Positions 34,001 through 44,199 of a DNA stretch of 64,000 nt are shown here, piece by piece. The DNA is taken from the NCBI GenBank assembly GCA_028583405.1, contig CM053256.1, positions 738,424 to 802,423 of the forward strand, in the 5' to 3' direction. The translations under genes were made by a program, and so were the position numbers. The stretch is from Pogonophryne albipinna (taxonomy: Eukaryota; Chordata; Actinopteri; Perciformes; Artedidraconidae). Position 1 is the first letter of the stretch. Every line of letters begins with the position of its first letter. Below the pieces are notes generated by a model that did not search any database, was not told where the DNA came from, and saw only the letters and a list, made by a program, of their open reading frames with translations.

Positions 34001-37000
34001 TCATTCTGACCTGCTGCAGATCTGAGGTCTGTATCTGGATGATCTGCGGCTGCCCGTTAGCCAGCTCCACCGTCACCGGGTCGACCACGGCCACAGCAGA
34101 GCTGGTCTCCATGGCGACGGCCGCTTCGTCCAGCCTCTGCTGCCGGGCGTGCGTCTTCTTGTGGTTCCTCAGGTTGGAGAAGGTCTTGAAGGCTTTGCCA
34201 CACAGCGGGCAGACGTGCGGCCGCTCGCCCGTGTGTGTGCGCCGGTGCTCCACCAGGTGCATGCTCTGGATGAAGCCCTTCCCACACACCTCACAGCGGA
34301 ACGGACGCTCGCCCGAGTGTGTGCGCAGATGCTCCCGCAGGTGTGTGTTCTGGCGGAAGCGCTTGCCGCACTCTTGGCAGGGGAAGGGCCGCTCCCCGGT
34401 GTGGACCCTCTGGTGAAGTGCGACTCCCGAGGAAGACACAAACAGTTTTCCACAGATGGGACACTGGTGGGTTTTGGTTCTCTTCCCTGTGGCGCAGCGC
34501 GTTCGCCCGGGGCCCAAAGAGAAGTGACTCAGTCTGTGGAGTCGCAGGTTGGCGGGAGAATTGAGCTTCTTCCCACAAATATTACAGTCTAAACCCCCAC
34601 GCGAGAGACCGCTTGAATCCCCTGATTCTGTCTCTGCTGAGGTGGAGGGCTTTGAGCTCAGATCTTTCCCCGCCACTGCTTCTGTTTCTTTGTTCTCTTC
34701 TGTCCCCGTACCGGGCTGCACCAGGGTGGGGTGCAGCTCCAGAAAGTGTCCCTCTCTCTGTCTCCGGGTCAGGAAGCCGGCCTCGCAGTGGGGACACGGG
34801 AAAGGCGCCGGAGACCCCTGGTGTTGGGTGTAGCGATGAGCAGCTAACTTAGTAGGCCAGCGGAAGGTGGCGGGGCAGTCGGGGCAGCAGAGCGTGGCTG
34901 CGCTGGAGTGCAGCAGGCTGTGATGACGGAGGTTGGACGACTGGGAGAAGGAGAGGTGGCAGACGTCGCAGCGGTACGGACGCACGCCCGAGTGGATGAG
35001 TGTGTGCCTGGTGAGGTTGGCGAGAAACGAGAATGTTTTCCCGCATTCGGAGCACTGGAAGGGACGCTCCCCGGTGTGGGTGCGGATGTGGTTGCGCACA
35101 TGGATCTGCTTCTTAAAAGTCTTTCCGCAGATGCCACACATGAAGCTGCGCTCGGTGACGTGGGTCTTGCGGCGATGGTGAACGAGCTGCAGCTGGGAGG
35201 GGAAGGTCTTGGAGCAAGTACGACAGGAGAAAGAGGTTTTGTCTGATGAGGCAGGTGGAGCGACAATAGCTTTGACGCCTCCTCCGGTGTCACCCAGGGG
35301 GGCAGAGTTAGTGACAGACTTCTCCTGCTGGGGCTCGATGGTGGTGCCTTCAGGTGGGGCAGACACCTCCATTTCAATGTCTTCCCCCTGCTGCTCCCCT
35401 TCCCCTCCTGTCATTTCTGGATCTTGTCCAGGTGTACCCATCTCTTCCTCCTTGTGAGAAGTCAGTATGTTGATCTTCTGCTCAGTAGTGTGTGAGTTCT
35501 TCTCTCTCGCCCTCTGTAGGATGGCGAGGGTAGAGAGAGACACTCTTCTTGGAGCCAAGACCTACAGAAAATAACAAGCATAAGTAAAATGAAATGCTGT
35601 TGTTACTCTGAGGTTGTGAACTAATTTGGAGGGGCGTCTGCTTATGTTACTACCGTGGAGGTAGGAGCTGGTGTGTCAGCTGAATTGCGGTGAATGGGGG
35701 CTGGTGTGAGGGCGGAGTCGCGGTTGAGGTGGGTTCTGCGGTGGTAGAGGTACTTGGTCATGTTGGTGAAGGTTTTGTTGCAGAACTGACACTTGTGGAG
35801 GGGGTCTGCAATGTGGGACTTCCTGCAAGACACCGGGAGGAAAAGATAAAACAGAAGTGATTAAAAATATACGGTTTTAAGAATAAAGCTTTTAAGATTC
35901 AAGCACTTCAGTACAGCCTTGATCCATAGTAGAGATCAGTAGATATATCTTACCTGTGCATGATCAGAGTCATCTCAGTGGTGAAGCCGGTGCCACAGTC
36001 CACACACAAATACCTGGCCACGCCCGAGTGTGTGCGCATGTGTGTCTGCATGGAGGTGGCCTTCTTGAACACCTTGCCGCACTCGGGGCACTCGTGCGTG
36101 CCCTGCTCGTGCACGCGCCTGTGAGCCGCCAGCCTATTGACAGAGGTGAACGTGCGGCTGCAGAGTTCACACTGTTGGGGCTTGGCCCAGACTGCGGCTT
36201 TCTTCTCTGCCACTCTGATCCTAATGTCCTCCACCTTCTCCGTCGCCTCCTCCCTCCCCCGCACCTCCTCGAAGCTGCTCATGACGCCTGGCTCCCCGCT
36301 CTCTTTGTCCTGACAGAGGAAGTGCTCCCCCTGGTGCTGGAGGAAGTCCTCCGGCGTCTGGAAGAGAAGGGAGCATTCTGAGCACTCATACGGGTGGATG
36401 ACCAGCACCTCAGTGGCCTGCTGCTCCTCCCTCACGCTGGGGGCCAACCTTAACTCCAGTCTCTGCACCCCGTTCTCCAGGACCCCCGAGGACCCCCGGC
36501 CCAGCGCAGGCAGCAGGGGGGGCAGCTTGGAGCGGCGCTGGCTGGGCGAGGAGGAGTTATCTGCCAGAGCCTGAGCGGTGAGGATCTGCAGGTGCATGGT
36601 GGCAGAGCCGGGGGCCGCCGTCACCGGGGGCAACAGGGTGGAGCGGGAGGGAGCCGCAGGTTTGAAGACAGACTGACGTGTCTGCTGTTGCAGCTGCTGC
36701 TGAGCGAGAACCTGGGAAACACACAGAAATGACATTCAAACCCCTTTCTGATTGAATTCCTCTGTGGCTTTCTGTTAACATTCCCCAGGTACCTGCGCCA
36801 GGATCTCCCCCGCCTGCTGCTCACTCAACACGTAGTTCTGCACGTTGTTCAGAGGAGTGATGGTGCCGTCCTCCTGCAGCACATACTCCTGTTGCCAAAA
36901 ACACACAGATTATTACATTTTTGGGTTCCCACAGCTTCTTAACCCTCAAATTCAAAGTCTTTCTGCTTAATTTTCCTACATTGAGGAACCAAAAACAGCA

Positions 37001-40000
37001 AAGTTTGAGAATCGCATCAAAGTGAATTATTTTTTGAGACAGCTCTTGTAGAAAACAATCAAGTTATTGCAGGGACATGAAGAGAGTGTAAAAGTATTTT
37101 AAAATGATCAACGTTAGTAAAAAAACATTACAATATTTGTTTTTAGTCTTGCACAAAATATATATATGTAAGCACTTTCAACGTGTCTGTTTTGGTCTAT
37201 TTTCAAAAACGTTCAAGGCCTTGATATTTTCTTCTTTATATTCACAAGCTTTCAATGATTTTAAAAAAGGACGATCGGTAACCATTTTATATTCAATCAA
37301 TGTAGTGCATGCAATCAACCTGTTGAGCCCCGAGCCTGTTTTTCAGGTCTCAGGCTCGAAAATGACATTCCCAGAACAAATGATTGAACATAGTACAACA
37401 AAATATGTAAATGACAGTGTCCGTCCAAAAAGAAAACATGACTTATAGTGAAAACCACCCTTGAATGATGAGATAGTAGAATAAAAAGCTTTAGGAATCC
37501 AAACTATAACATATAATAAGTACCCTGTATCAAGATTGATGCAAAACAAAAAAAACACTTCTGGGGTCATTTGGGTGGATTTTCCATATCTCTGGAACCC
37601 ATTGGTCGATTTTGATGATTGACACCTTTTTTTAACCGTTAGAGCCAATAGAATCAAGGGAAAGTTCATCTAAACATTTCCATTGAGGAGTGAGAGTGAT
37701 GCCCACGCAGTTTGCCCAAAACCCGGAAGCTGGGTTGTAGCTCTAATAGCAGCTAATATGAAATCTCAGTTTTTGACAAAAATGGAATGATGGATTATCA
37801 GTAATCATTTCAAAGTGACACAGACACATTGGATTAACCTTCAGCAGCGTTGTTATCGTTTAAATGCCATTGAACACAACTTTTGATCAGAATAACAGCA
37901 AAGGTAAGACATATTTGCAGTTTTGGCTCCGTAAAGCTACGTGTTGTCTGGGTTTGCCTGAGCTGCCGCAAGTTTTGATCGCTCATTGATGATACTTATA
38001 CGTCTAGAATCTGTGGAATCCCAGCTTTAATCTGATATCTTGTTGCAGATCCGATAAGTAATAAAGTATTTCTACCGCGAGTTCTATGCTAAGTGCGTTA
38101 GCATTTTCCCGCTCAGGGCTAATTCAGAGGCGTTAGAGTTGTGTTTTGTTTCGGTAAGAATGGTTAATATCGTCGGTGAGCTGAGTTTCTTCCCGTTAAG
38201 TGGGGATGACACATTCATAGGTTGTTAAATGTTAAGAAGCCCTCAGACGCGGTTTCTTGCAGATGTTAGGTTTTTGGCTCAAGAGGTGAAGTGAAGCTTG
38301 AATGTTATTCTATCATCCAGGCAATCTGATTCATGTGTTTTGATTCTCTAAAAATGCTTGAAGCCGAGGACTGTGGTGTTTGCGTAACAACCATTCAAAC
38401 TAGTATTTTCTGAAATTACAGTGCAGTTGCAGCAAACCAATCTGTGCTGGCCAACACAAAACCAGAGGCTCGTTGAGATAAATGTTTCACTTTGAAGCAC
38501 TTTGAATGCACTCTCAACCTCATGAAGTGAATGTAAAGTCAGAAACATTCCAAGTGTCTTCACCGTGCAGAGCTTTTGAGCTGTGCATGCTGGCTCAGCA
38601 CAGTGGAAAGTTTATGCATAAATTACAGCTGTTACCAAATGAACAGCTCACATGTACGGTTGTTCCACCATCACCTTCCCTCTACAATGAGAATCGACCT
38701 CAGTGTTTGCCGCCTCGATGCACACAAACGCTGCTTCGATAGTCCAGGACAAAAACTATTAATGAAGAGGACGATTCCTTTCATACTGAACATAAATCTA
38801 GTTCAAAGATGTGAACGTGTCAAATCTAAATCTCTCCGGTCAAAATGTCCGGTCAAAAATAATTTCCCCTTAGCGCAATACCGCATCAGTTGCGCCACTT
38901 ATGTGACAGACAAGAATAGTCAATTCTAATGTCTAACACTTAATGTGGAGAAAGAGATGTCCTGTATGGGTTGATTGTGCGTTGATCTGTTGGTAATGCC
39001 TCGGGGTTCCGGTGGGCATGTAAACAAATGCATAATGCTGCTATACTTTGTGGCCTCACCCGGTTGCATAGCGACACTTATTGTTTAGGTGTCTTTTAAT
39101 AAGCAGGTAGTCCTATCATTAGCTAGAACCAGCTGGATCTGATCGATATGGACATAAACGCGAGTGAAGTCTAATCTGACGGGAGAGGGAGATCAGCTGC
39201 TGCTGACGAGTCGACACGCAGCTCTGCATGATCACATGCAGCCGGTGAGCGGAACAAAACACACACTTCAGGTTAGAATATCACACGTAGCTATTTTAAT
39301 GACCTCTCAAACTACCGTAACTAGTTATAGATATGTTTAGTTTTACTGTCGGGCAGGGTAGGATTTTCACGGCGGCCATGACGGCCATGGCCGTCGTAGC
39401 CCCTCGGTCTGGCCGTTATGCCCCACAAATAATTGTACGTCCTACGGCCATCATGGCCTGTGTGCCCCTGATACTGTTAAAATCTCGAAGTTGCTTTAAA
39501 AGCGACAGAACAGTGTTTTCTGAACTGCATTATGCTGCGTTCACAACGGACGTGATGCGAATATTCTCATCGCTCTAACCGCTGGAGTTTCACCGCGGCT
39601 GTCAGCTGTGTTTTCCCCTGTCATTCAAACAGAACGCGCTGGAGAGGGGGCGGGGCTTATTTCCATGTAAATACTGTGGTGGAAACCAACTGCTACAAAA
39701 TGAACATATTTTACCGTGATTTATTGTAATACACGTTTCAAAATGATGCCGAAGTAACTAAATACTGATACCGGTTAGTACAAAACATAAATTAATGCTT
39801 TGACAAGTCTGCAGATAAGACGGCAAGCGAGAAACCTTTTAAAATGCGTGTTTTCTGAATGGATCAATCAGGCTAAACTAACCTGTAGCCGCTCCGTCCA
39901 CACTCACAACAACGTCCTAAAGACAGAATTAAAGCAGAGATTGTATTCGCCATGACAGTCTGTGGTTTGTACATGTTTAACTTTTGTCCAGTTTCTGACC

Positions 40001-42826
40001 AGAGCTGTGAGGAGTTGATTAAAGATACTCTCGTACACACACACACACGCGCGCGCGCACACACACTTCACTGTGCACTGCTGAATGATGTATGTGCAGA
40101 GTTTGACCCTTGAAGGCTGTTTCTTCTGCTCTGAAATGGAATATATGTGTTACATATTAATAGAATTTTAGATTTTTTTATTTGATTTTGGATTTGTGAA
40201 TGGGAGAAGTAGTATATGGAAAACATACCAAACACTAATTATTCAAAGTAAAGTATTTTATTTTATATACGGTAATACTAAGGAGGCATAGGCCTATATG
40301 ATGATATCATGTTTGACATTATTGATATTAAAAAAGTGATTTGTTTTCCATGTCATTCGTGTGTTTTTCTTATAAAAAAGTGAAGTTATTTATTTGCAAG
40401 CTCCAAATCCAAATGTTTCCCTCAATGGCCTTTGTGCCCTGGCATGTGGCCTTTGCGCCCTGAAAAAATGTGTAACACCAAAGGCCAAATGGCCTTGCCC
40501 CTAAAATGACGAAATTCCAAGCCTGCTGTCGGGTCACTCATTACTGATCCGCGAGCTGCATGATACTGACGGGCTGTCAGGAGAGGGAGAGAGCGCTCCG
40601 TTTATTATTCCCGTGTTATTGTAAGTTACTGTTCACTTTTGAATAATGTAGTTAATCTACTATTATTAGTTTGTTTAATATCGAATCATATCAATTTGTT
40701 TTAAAGCTCAATAAATAACAAAGAAGACCTTTGACCGGCATCTTTTCTCATTTTGTCCGGAAGATTTAAACTTTAACAGGACATTTTGACCGACAAAAAA
40801 ATATTCTAACGGGAACTCTGATTCATACGTTCAATAATTCTCCTCACCATGATCTCTGTGTTGCTCTGCGCGTTGCTGTGCGTGCTGCTCCTGCTGTGCG
40901 TCCTCCGATGCTCCAGCCAAGTGTCCGGGGAGTCAAAGAGAGCCAGACAGTCCAGACACTGGTACTGAACGGGCCCCGACATCTGACCCTCAGACCCTTC
41001 CTCTGTCTCCAAAACCTCACACAGCTCTGAAAGACAGTCATACACACTGACAGTTAGTGTTGTGTCTCACTATGCTAACTGTCACTTCACCTTTAATATA
41101 ATTTTACTTATGCTACGGTTTGCTCGTCTCTTTATATGTTGCATCATGCATCGGCAATGCAGATTCAAAATTCAAAGCCTTTATTGTCATATGCACAACT
41201 GCTACTTTTTAAATTGTAGTTTTATTTTATTTTTATTTCAGAAATATTTTGGACACTATTTCTAGTGTCTTAATTTCTCTTATGTACATTGCCTGTGTTT
41301 TTTATGCTGCTGCAACGCAAACATTTCCCAAATTGGGATCAATAAAGTACCTATCTATCTACCTACCTACCTACCTATCCATCCATCTATCTACCTACCT
41401 ACCTACCTATCCATCCATCTATCTACCTACCTACCTATCCATCCATCCATCCATCTACCTACCTATCTACCTATCCATCCATCTATCTACCTACCTACCT
41501 ATCTATCCATCCATCTATCTACCTATCCATCTATCTATCCATCTATCTACCTACCTACCTATCCATCCACCTACCTACCTATCCATCCATCTACCTATCT
41601 ATCCATCTATCTACCTACCTACCTATCCATCCACCTACCTACCTATCCATCCATCTACCTATCTATCCATCCATCTACCTACCTACCTATCCATCCATCT
41701 ACCTATCCATCCATCTATCTACCTACCTACCTATCTATCTATCTACCTATCCATCCATCTACCTACCTATCCATCCATCTATCCATCTATCCATCCACCT
41801 ACCTACCTACCTATCCATCCATCTACCCATCTATCTACCTACCTACCCATCCATCCATCTACCTACCTACCCATCCATCCATCTATCTACCTACCTATCC
41901 ATCCATCTATCTACCTACCTACCCATCTATCTATCTATCTATCTACCCATCCATCCATCTACCTACCTACCTATCCATCTATCTATCTATCTATCTACCT
42001 ATCTACCTACCTACCCATCTATCTATCTACCTACCCATCTACCTACCTATCCATCCACCTACCTACCTATCCACCTATCTATCAATCAATCAATCCATCA
42101 ATCCATCCATCCACCCACCCATCTACCTACAGCGTCGTTGTTGGAAATGAAAATCTTAAAAATAATATACTCCTCCAGCAATGCAACATACAAACAGTGC
42201 TCAATTAAATGAAATAGCTTGAGAACCTAACATTGTATAAGATGCACATCAGAAAAAAAAGAGGGCAATGAGAAGCGGAGGGTTTCAATGTATACTGTTC
42301 CCTTATTGCAGATGTCTACTACTCCCTGTAACTGCAAGTATATTTCATTGCAACTGGTGATGTCCTCAACTGGTGATGTCCTAATTAAAGAATAAAATTT
42401 TTTTTAATTGTTCGAGAACCTAATGGTGCAATTATAAATACATATAGAATAGAAAATATCCCAACCAATGTCTGGACAAAATCCATGTTTTATTGATTGC
42501 TCAAAATACACACAATCAGACCTCTCACCTTGGTGCTCGACCTCCATCCCCGCCTCCCTCATGTGCATCTCCTGGTGCTGCAGCAGCTCCTCTGGGTTCA
42601 CCAGCAGGGCCCCACACTCCAGACACTGGTACTGCTGGGTCTGCCCCAGCTCTGGGACGCCCTCGAAGTGCATGACCTCCCCTCCCTCTCCTTCTCCATC
42701 ACCTTCTTGGCCCGTGTGGATCTGCTGGTGGATCAGCACATCCTCCAGGGTGTTAAAGAGCTCGTGGCACTCGCTGCACATGTACTGGTGCTCCACATAC
42801 TCTGTCTCCTCCTGCTGCTCCTCCAT
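30850..42826 (-). CDS. znf526: 19-finger C2H2 zinc-finger protein, ZNF526-like with ZNF574-like C-terminal fingers
   Basis: Probable nuclear DNA-binding protein of 1074 residues. Coding exons in transcription order: 42826-42529, 41026-40848, 36888-36793, 36711-35954, 35822-35654, 35561-34011, 31023-30850 (total 3225 nt, all phases join). Nineteen C2H2 fingers: 2 in the first exon, 1 in the second, 4 in the fourth (the last split across a splice), 1 in the fifth, 11 in the sixth. N-terminal fingers, the [24 protein letters not shown] block, [14 protein letters not shown] and the tail [17 protein letters not shown] match human ZNF526. The extra fingers with HRYTQHQG and the TGERP-linked last four plus the [11 protein letters not shown] ending match ZNF574. 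Human ZNF526 (about 670 aa) lacks those. It could be annotated znf526 or znf574. Its place between cic and gsk3a agrees with human 19q13.2. Confidence 0.85.
31753..32200. mobile_element. Miniature element with about 38-bp inverted termini
   Basis: The left end TTATAAAACGGACAAGTCAA and the next bases ATCAAGCAATCTGATTGG recur in reverse complement at the right end (32161-32200) with one or two mismatches. Inside lies a near-perfect hairpin (31898-31929, TGAAAAGCAAACTGC and its complement). Confidence 0.75.
32867..33013. mobile_element. Foldback element with about 55-bp arms
   Basis: AAGCAATAGCTCAC, then GGCCGTG and ATATGCTCATTATATCACAG in the left arm are mirrored by CTGTGATATAATGAGCATAT, CACGGCC and GTGAGCTATTGCTT in the right. 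The loop of about 40 bases is GC-rich. Its GTGATATA words also occur at 31800 in the neighbouring element, suggesting related families. Confidence 0.8.
33173..33745. mobile_element. hAT-type MITE (GGTGTCAAACTC family)
   Basis: GGGGTGTCAAACTCAAATAC at the left and GGGCCTTGAGTTTGACAC at the right form inverted termini, with the GTGGGCC and GGCCC sub-terminal words typical of this abundant fish family. CTTTAAT lies next to both ends, a near target duplication. Confidence 0.75.
34011..35561 (-). CDS. znf526: znf526-like coding exon 6 (11 zinc fingers)
   Basis: 517 codons. Begins [20 protein letters not shown], followed by an acidic Glu/Gly/Pro-rich region. Fingers: [125 protein letters not shown] linkers join several of them. 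The end [14 protein letters not shown] precedes donor CAG|GTCAGA. Acceptor TTCTGTAG. Confidence 0.95.
35654..35822 (-). CDS. znf526: znf526-like coding exon 5
   Basis: Completes the seventh finger (RKSH) and encodes the eighth, [20 protein letters not shown], with RTH; this is the block most diagnostic of ZNF526/ZNF574. It then continues into a Thr/Pro linker. Acceptor GTCTTGCAG, donor ACG|GTAGTA. Confidence 0.93.
35954..36711 (-). CDS. znf526: znf526-like coding exon 4
   Basis: Starts with a Gln-rich stretch [15 protein letters not shown], then a basic linker. Fingers [60 protein letters not shown] and [19 protein letters not shown] follow. Acceptor GTTTCCCAG, donor CACAG|GTAAGA. Confidence 0.94.
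36793..36888 (-). CDS. znf526: znf526-like coding exon 3 (96-nt small exon)
   Basis: 32 whole codons, [20 protein letters not shown] then [12 protein letters not shown]. Acceptor GGCAACAG, donor GCAG|GTACCT. Because it is a multiple of three it could be skipped without a frameshift. I do not recall a counterpart in mammalian ZNF526. Confidence 0.82.
37320..37680 (-). repeat. Dispersed repeat, copy A
   Basis: Contains AACCTGTTGAGCCCCGAGCC, GAAAATGACATTCCCAGAAC, GTACCCTGTATCAAGATTGA and TTAACCGTTAGAGCCAATAG. These words reappear as reverse complements in the same mirrored order at 50925-51400. A local hairpin GAGCCTG...CAGGCTC sits near one end. Superfamily unknown; the TTAA at the outer edge hints at a piggyBac/Kolobok type. 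Confidence 0.7.
38840..40815 (-). mobile_element. hAT-like repeat interrupted by a younger hAT element
   Basis: The right edge TCTAACGGGAACTCTG is a CAGAGTTCCCGTTAGA-type hAT terminus. Sequence up to 39353 and from 40526 joins without a gap when compared, in reverse complement, with 51550-52138. The older element therefore existed before the 39354-40525 insertion. Confidence 0.7.
39354..40525. mobile_element. Nested hAT-type element, 1172 bp, 8-bp target duplication
   Basis: CAGGGTAGGATTTTCAC at the left and GACGAAATTCCAAGCCTG at the right are inverted termini. CTGTCGGG is duplicated exactly (39346-39353, 40526-40533). The empty site is preserved in the copy near 51590, which reads ACCCGACAG once. 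The interior includes a reverse-oriented piece of the 12944-13629 Harbinger-like MITE (about 39690-40020) and CGGCCATGACGGCCATGGCC-type words. Confidence 0.88.
40848..41026 (-). CDS. znf526: znf526-like coding exon 2
   Basis: Encodes [20 protein letters not shown], then finger [20 protein letters not shown] and [19 protein letters not shown]. Human ZNF526 YQCWDCQELFPSPELWVAHR aligns. Acceptor GTCTTTCAG, donor ATG|GTGAGG. Confidence 0.92.
41150..41348 (+). mobile_element. Retroposon 3'-tail fragment seeding a microsatellite
   Basis: AAATTCAAAGCCTTTATTGT, then GCTGCTGCAACGCAAACATT and TTGGGATCAATAAAGTA, ending in CTATCTATC. This is the typical order of a fish non-LTR 3' tail that ends in a tetranucleotide repeat. 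The large array at 41349 starts exactly there. Confidence 0.6.
41349..42130. repeat. 780-bp tetranucleotide array (CTAC, CTAT, CATC mixtures)
   Basis: Continuous four-base repeats switching among CTAC, CTAT and CCAT in blocks of a few dozen bases, with higher-order block repetition. Because the units carry no stop codon, an open frame of Tyr/Leu/Pro/Ile/His/Ser runs through it. That frame is an artefact. It lies in intron 1 of the znf526-like coding region. Confidence 0.98.
42529..42826 (-). CDS. znf526: znf526-like first coding exon
   Basis: Starts [20 protein letters not shown], continues with [16 protein letters not shown] (finger 1), an acidic Gly/Glu linker and [20 protein letters not shown] (finger 2). 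Ends GMEVEHQ with donor CAAG|GTGAGA. Both human ZNF526 and ZNF574 begin with the same pair of fingers. The 5' UTR part of the exon may reach 42965, where TTGTTTACCACAG forms a good - strand acceptor. Confidence 0.93.
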
Positions 42827-43331
42827 GCTGGTGTTTATGTGTATTAATGTGTGTCTAATGTTGGTGTCAAGGGTTTGATGAAAGATGACGTCTTGGTGTG
42901 GAATTTCTCCGCTGTGTCCAATGAATTAAGACTGTGTCATCAAGAAGGCCAGTGTAGGTGAAAATCTGTGGTAAACAAAACATTACAATGTTAAAGCAAC
43001 AGAGGGTGAAAAAGTAATCAGATCTTGTACTTGGTGTATTGCTGGTAAAGGTGGAACTCATGTAAAGTACTTTATTTACTGCTGGGTAGCATGTGTAGCT
43101 AAAGTCGTATTTAAGTGTTGATCATATTGTTTCTCATTTATCTATATCTGAAAAGTAACTGTAGTGGAGTGAAAGTACAATATTAACCTCTGAGTTTTGG
43201 TGGAGTAGAAGTAAAGGAGTAGAAGTAAAGTGTAACATAAGATGCAAATACTCAAGATAAGTACAAGTACCTCAAATGTATTATTATTATTCAATTGTAA
43301 ACAAACACTGCTCGAAAATATCTCATTGGTC

Positions 43332-43526
43332 AGAGAGCTGTGGGCATAATGCTGCCTTTTGCAACATCCTACTTGTGTGAATAGGCTTTTTACTGCTGTT
43401 GCTGCCATCAAAATCAAATACAGATCAAAGCTGAACATTGAGAATGAACTGAGAGTGGCAGTCTCAAAACAACAGCCCCGGTTTGAGAAGATCTGCACGG
43501 GAAAGCAAGCACACACAAGTCATTGA
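43332..43526 (+). pseudogene. ZBED/FAM200-like hAT transposase C-terminal relic
   Basis: Two adjoining frames read QRAVGIMLPFATSYLCE and FTAVAAIKIKYRSKLNIENE then LRVAVSKQQPRFEKIC and QAHTSH stop. They correspond to the LLPF.T.YLCE..FS...AIK.K.R..L motif and the very C-terminus of ZBED5-like hAT transposases. A one-base shift and stop codons break it. The right end of the carrying element is probably the AAAGTTTGGGAACCACTG at about 43892-43909. Confidence 0.75.
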
Positions 43527-44199
43527 TAAGCTATGTGTGGAATAGGAATGGTAAAGTGATGTGTGGTTTGCAACCTGCAGTAGAAATAGTAGTTAATTAA
43601 TATATTTTCCTTAAAGAAATTAGAATTTAAAAATCTACTACTCAGGGAAGAAGGCCAACCAGTTTTAATTAGGCCAAATTAATTCACAGTATCTATTACA
43701 AGCACTTTTGTTCATGTGTAATCCATAATAAAATATAAAATTATAGTTGGATCTTTATATCTTCTTATTATCAGCAGAGAAAATGTAATGTTTTTACAAC
43801 AATATACAATTAATCCTACCAATATAGATGGGAACCGGGTTGGGGGGGGTCCCGAAAATATTTCCAATTACCCAAGGGGGGCCTGACTGAAAAAGTTTGG
43901 GAACCACTGCTTTACACCAATGATAAGCAACAATACTAAAGTAGCAGTTATGAACCAGCCATCGAACGAGTAATAGCCTACATGATTTCAATGTTACTCT
44001 CAACGATACATGCGTTATTAGTATGTACAATTAAAAGACTCAACAGTGTTTACATTCATCATTTTTAAATAACCCCGCGATAAAACATCGCACTGTTCAG
44101 CCGTTAGCCAGATAGCCGTTGGCCCTCTAATGCTAACAACACGAGCGCCACTCATTAACAACTTGCAAGTCATTGTCTGATTTTTCTTCCAAATGTGAT

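Larger units (their letters stand above)
31024..34010 (-). other. znf526-like last intron, filled with foldback and hAT-like elements
   Basis: Holds a terminal-inverted-repeat element at 31753-32200, a foldback at 32867-33013, a hAT-type MITE at 33173-33745 and direct 40-bp repeats at 33133 and 33914. 31100-31750 and 32200-32860 show no recognised gene. Confidence 0.65.
36889..40847 (-). other. znf526-like intron 2, nested transposons
   Basis: Contains a repeat copy at about 37320-37680 whose reverse complement is at 50925-51400. From about 38840 to 40815 it contains a second repeat whose partner is at about 51550-52138; this one is split by the hAT element 39354-40525. 37680-38840 has nothing recognisable. 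Confidence 0.65.

Noticed and set aside
33973..34592. Long + strand frames over the zinc fingers
   Set aside because: Antisense shadows of repeated C2H2 fingers, whose codon pattern leaves the other strand open.
36621..36824. Frame reading through the 96-nt exon region in another phase
   Set aside because: Not in phase with flanking exons. The correct phase gives a 32-codon exon with good splice sites on both sides.
41249..42208. 319-codon Tyr/Leu/Pro/Ile/His/Ser repeat protein
   Set aside because: A four-base repeat without stop codons keeps a frame open by nature. There is no start context or non-repeat conserved part, and it lies in an intron of the opposite-strand gene.
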